Source: Aestuariivita sp964402685 (lineage in GTDB: Bacteria; Pseudomonadota; Alphaproteobacteria; Rhodobacterales; Rhodobacteraceae). Taken from it: a DNA stretch of 5,524 nt. The notes under the pieces were generated by a model. That model was not told where the DNA came from. It saw only the letters and a list, made by a program, of their open reading frames with translations, and did no database searches. Shown here piece by piece: positions 5,216 to 5,524 of this stretch. Positions within the stretch are counted from its first letter, which is position 1. Each line of letters begins with the position of its first letter. The position numbers and the translations under genes are program-made. The stretch is from NCBI GenBank assembly GCA_964402685.1, contig CAYODE010000226.1, forward strand, positions 1 through 5,524, written 5' to 3'.

Positions 5216-5524
5216 TTAGAAGGTATTTTTGAGTGCGTCGTACGACACCATCACAGTTTTCTGGTAGGCAGGGCGCGTCGCCAACCGGTCGTAATAGGCG
5301 CGCAAGCACGGCATGCCCCGGCGCGGAATATCGATGTCGAAATACCGGTACAGAACGTGACCCAACTGGATATCGGCAAGGGTCAAATCAGCGCCGCACA
5401 AATAGTCTGCCTCCTGCAACTGCGCGTCGGCTTTAACCAATTCTATCGTGAGCCGCGCTAGGTTGCGGTCAATCAGTGCGGTGTCGCGGTTTCCAGGTTT
5501 CGTCCGTGCAGTGCGCCAGAAGAC
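5216..5524 (-). CDS. Glutathione S-transferase-like protein, C-terminal half
   Basis: This is the last 102 codons of a minus-strand gene that enters from the right edge; there is no need to start at the internal ATG at 5438-5440, because the frame stays open to the window end. Visible sequence begins VFWRTARTKPGNRDTALIDR and carries the all-alpha GST C-terminal domain. LQEADYLCGADLTLADIQLG (about 36-55) contains the conserved N-capping box (T-L-A-D) of the GST core. PCLRAYYDRLATRPAYQKT (about 74-92) is the usual final GST helix block. The glutathione-binding thioredoxin-like half lies outside the window, so the class and substrate cannot be assigned. Its stop codon sits 12 nt before the betA start and overlaps the betA ribosome binding site, so the two are probably one operon. 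A role in detoxifying a reactive aldehyde made by the dehydrogenase is possible but unproven. Confidence 0.85.
   Translation of the reverse strand, partial: VFWRTARTKPGNRDTALIDRNLARLTIELVKADAQLQEADYLCGADLTLADIQLGHVLYRYFDIDIPRRGMPCLRAYYDRLATRPAYQKTVMVSYDALKNTF

Overview
The window looks like a chromosomal segment of an alphaproteobacterium, most likely a Rhodobacterales / Roseobacter-group member. The reasons are the moderately high GC, the close resemblance of the encoded proteins to that group, and the pairing of a propionyl-CoA carboxylase beta-subunit gene with an ScfR-type regulator (the PccR family described in Rhodobacter sphaeroides). The species call is an inference from family resemblance; no search was run.

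Layout from left to right: (1) the 5' end of pccB (propionyl-CoA carboxylase carboxyltransferase subunit) on the minus strand, cut by the left edge; (2) a 185-bp divergent intergenic region holding a good sigma-70-like pccB promoter and, just upstream of it, an AT-rich cluster of TTGC(A/G/T)AA-type half-sites; (3) a Bcr/CflA-type MFS transporter on the plus strand; (4) a 65-bp gap containing a perfect TTTGCAAA octamer and related half-sites; (5) pccR, an XRE-type HTH plus degenerate IrrE-like and ScfR C-terminal domain regulator, plus strand; (6) tail-to-tail with it, a small YdcH/DUF465 protein on the minus strand, preceded by an FNR-like palindrome; (7) a BetA-like choline dehydrogenase (GMC flavoprotein), minus strand; (8) the C-terminal half of a glutathione S-transferase-like protein, minus strand, cut by the right edge and apparently co-transcribed with betA.

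The left half reads as a propionate / short-chain acyl-CoA assimilation control unit. PccR would sense an acyl-CoA and activate pccB from sites upstream of the pccB -35 box, while also acting on its own promoter. The transporter lies between target and regulator and is divergent from pccB, so it may share the same operator and belong to the same response. The right half (GST-like gene, betA, ydcH) looks functionally separate: alcohol/choline oxidation, plus a small protein possibly under FNR-type (oxygen) control. No RNA genes, mobile elements or CRISPR arrays were seen. Nearly all of the window is coding, and no gene-free stretch exceeds 300 bases.
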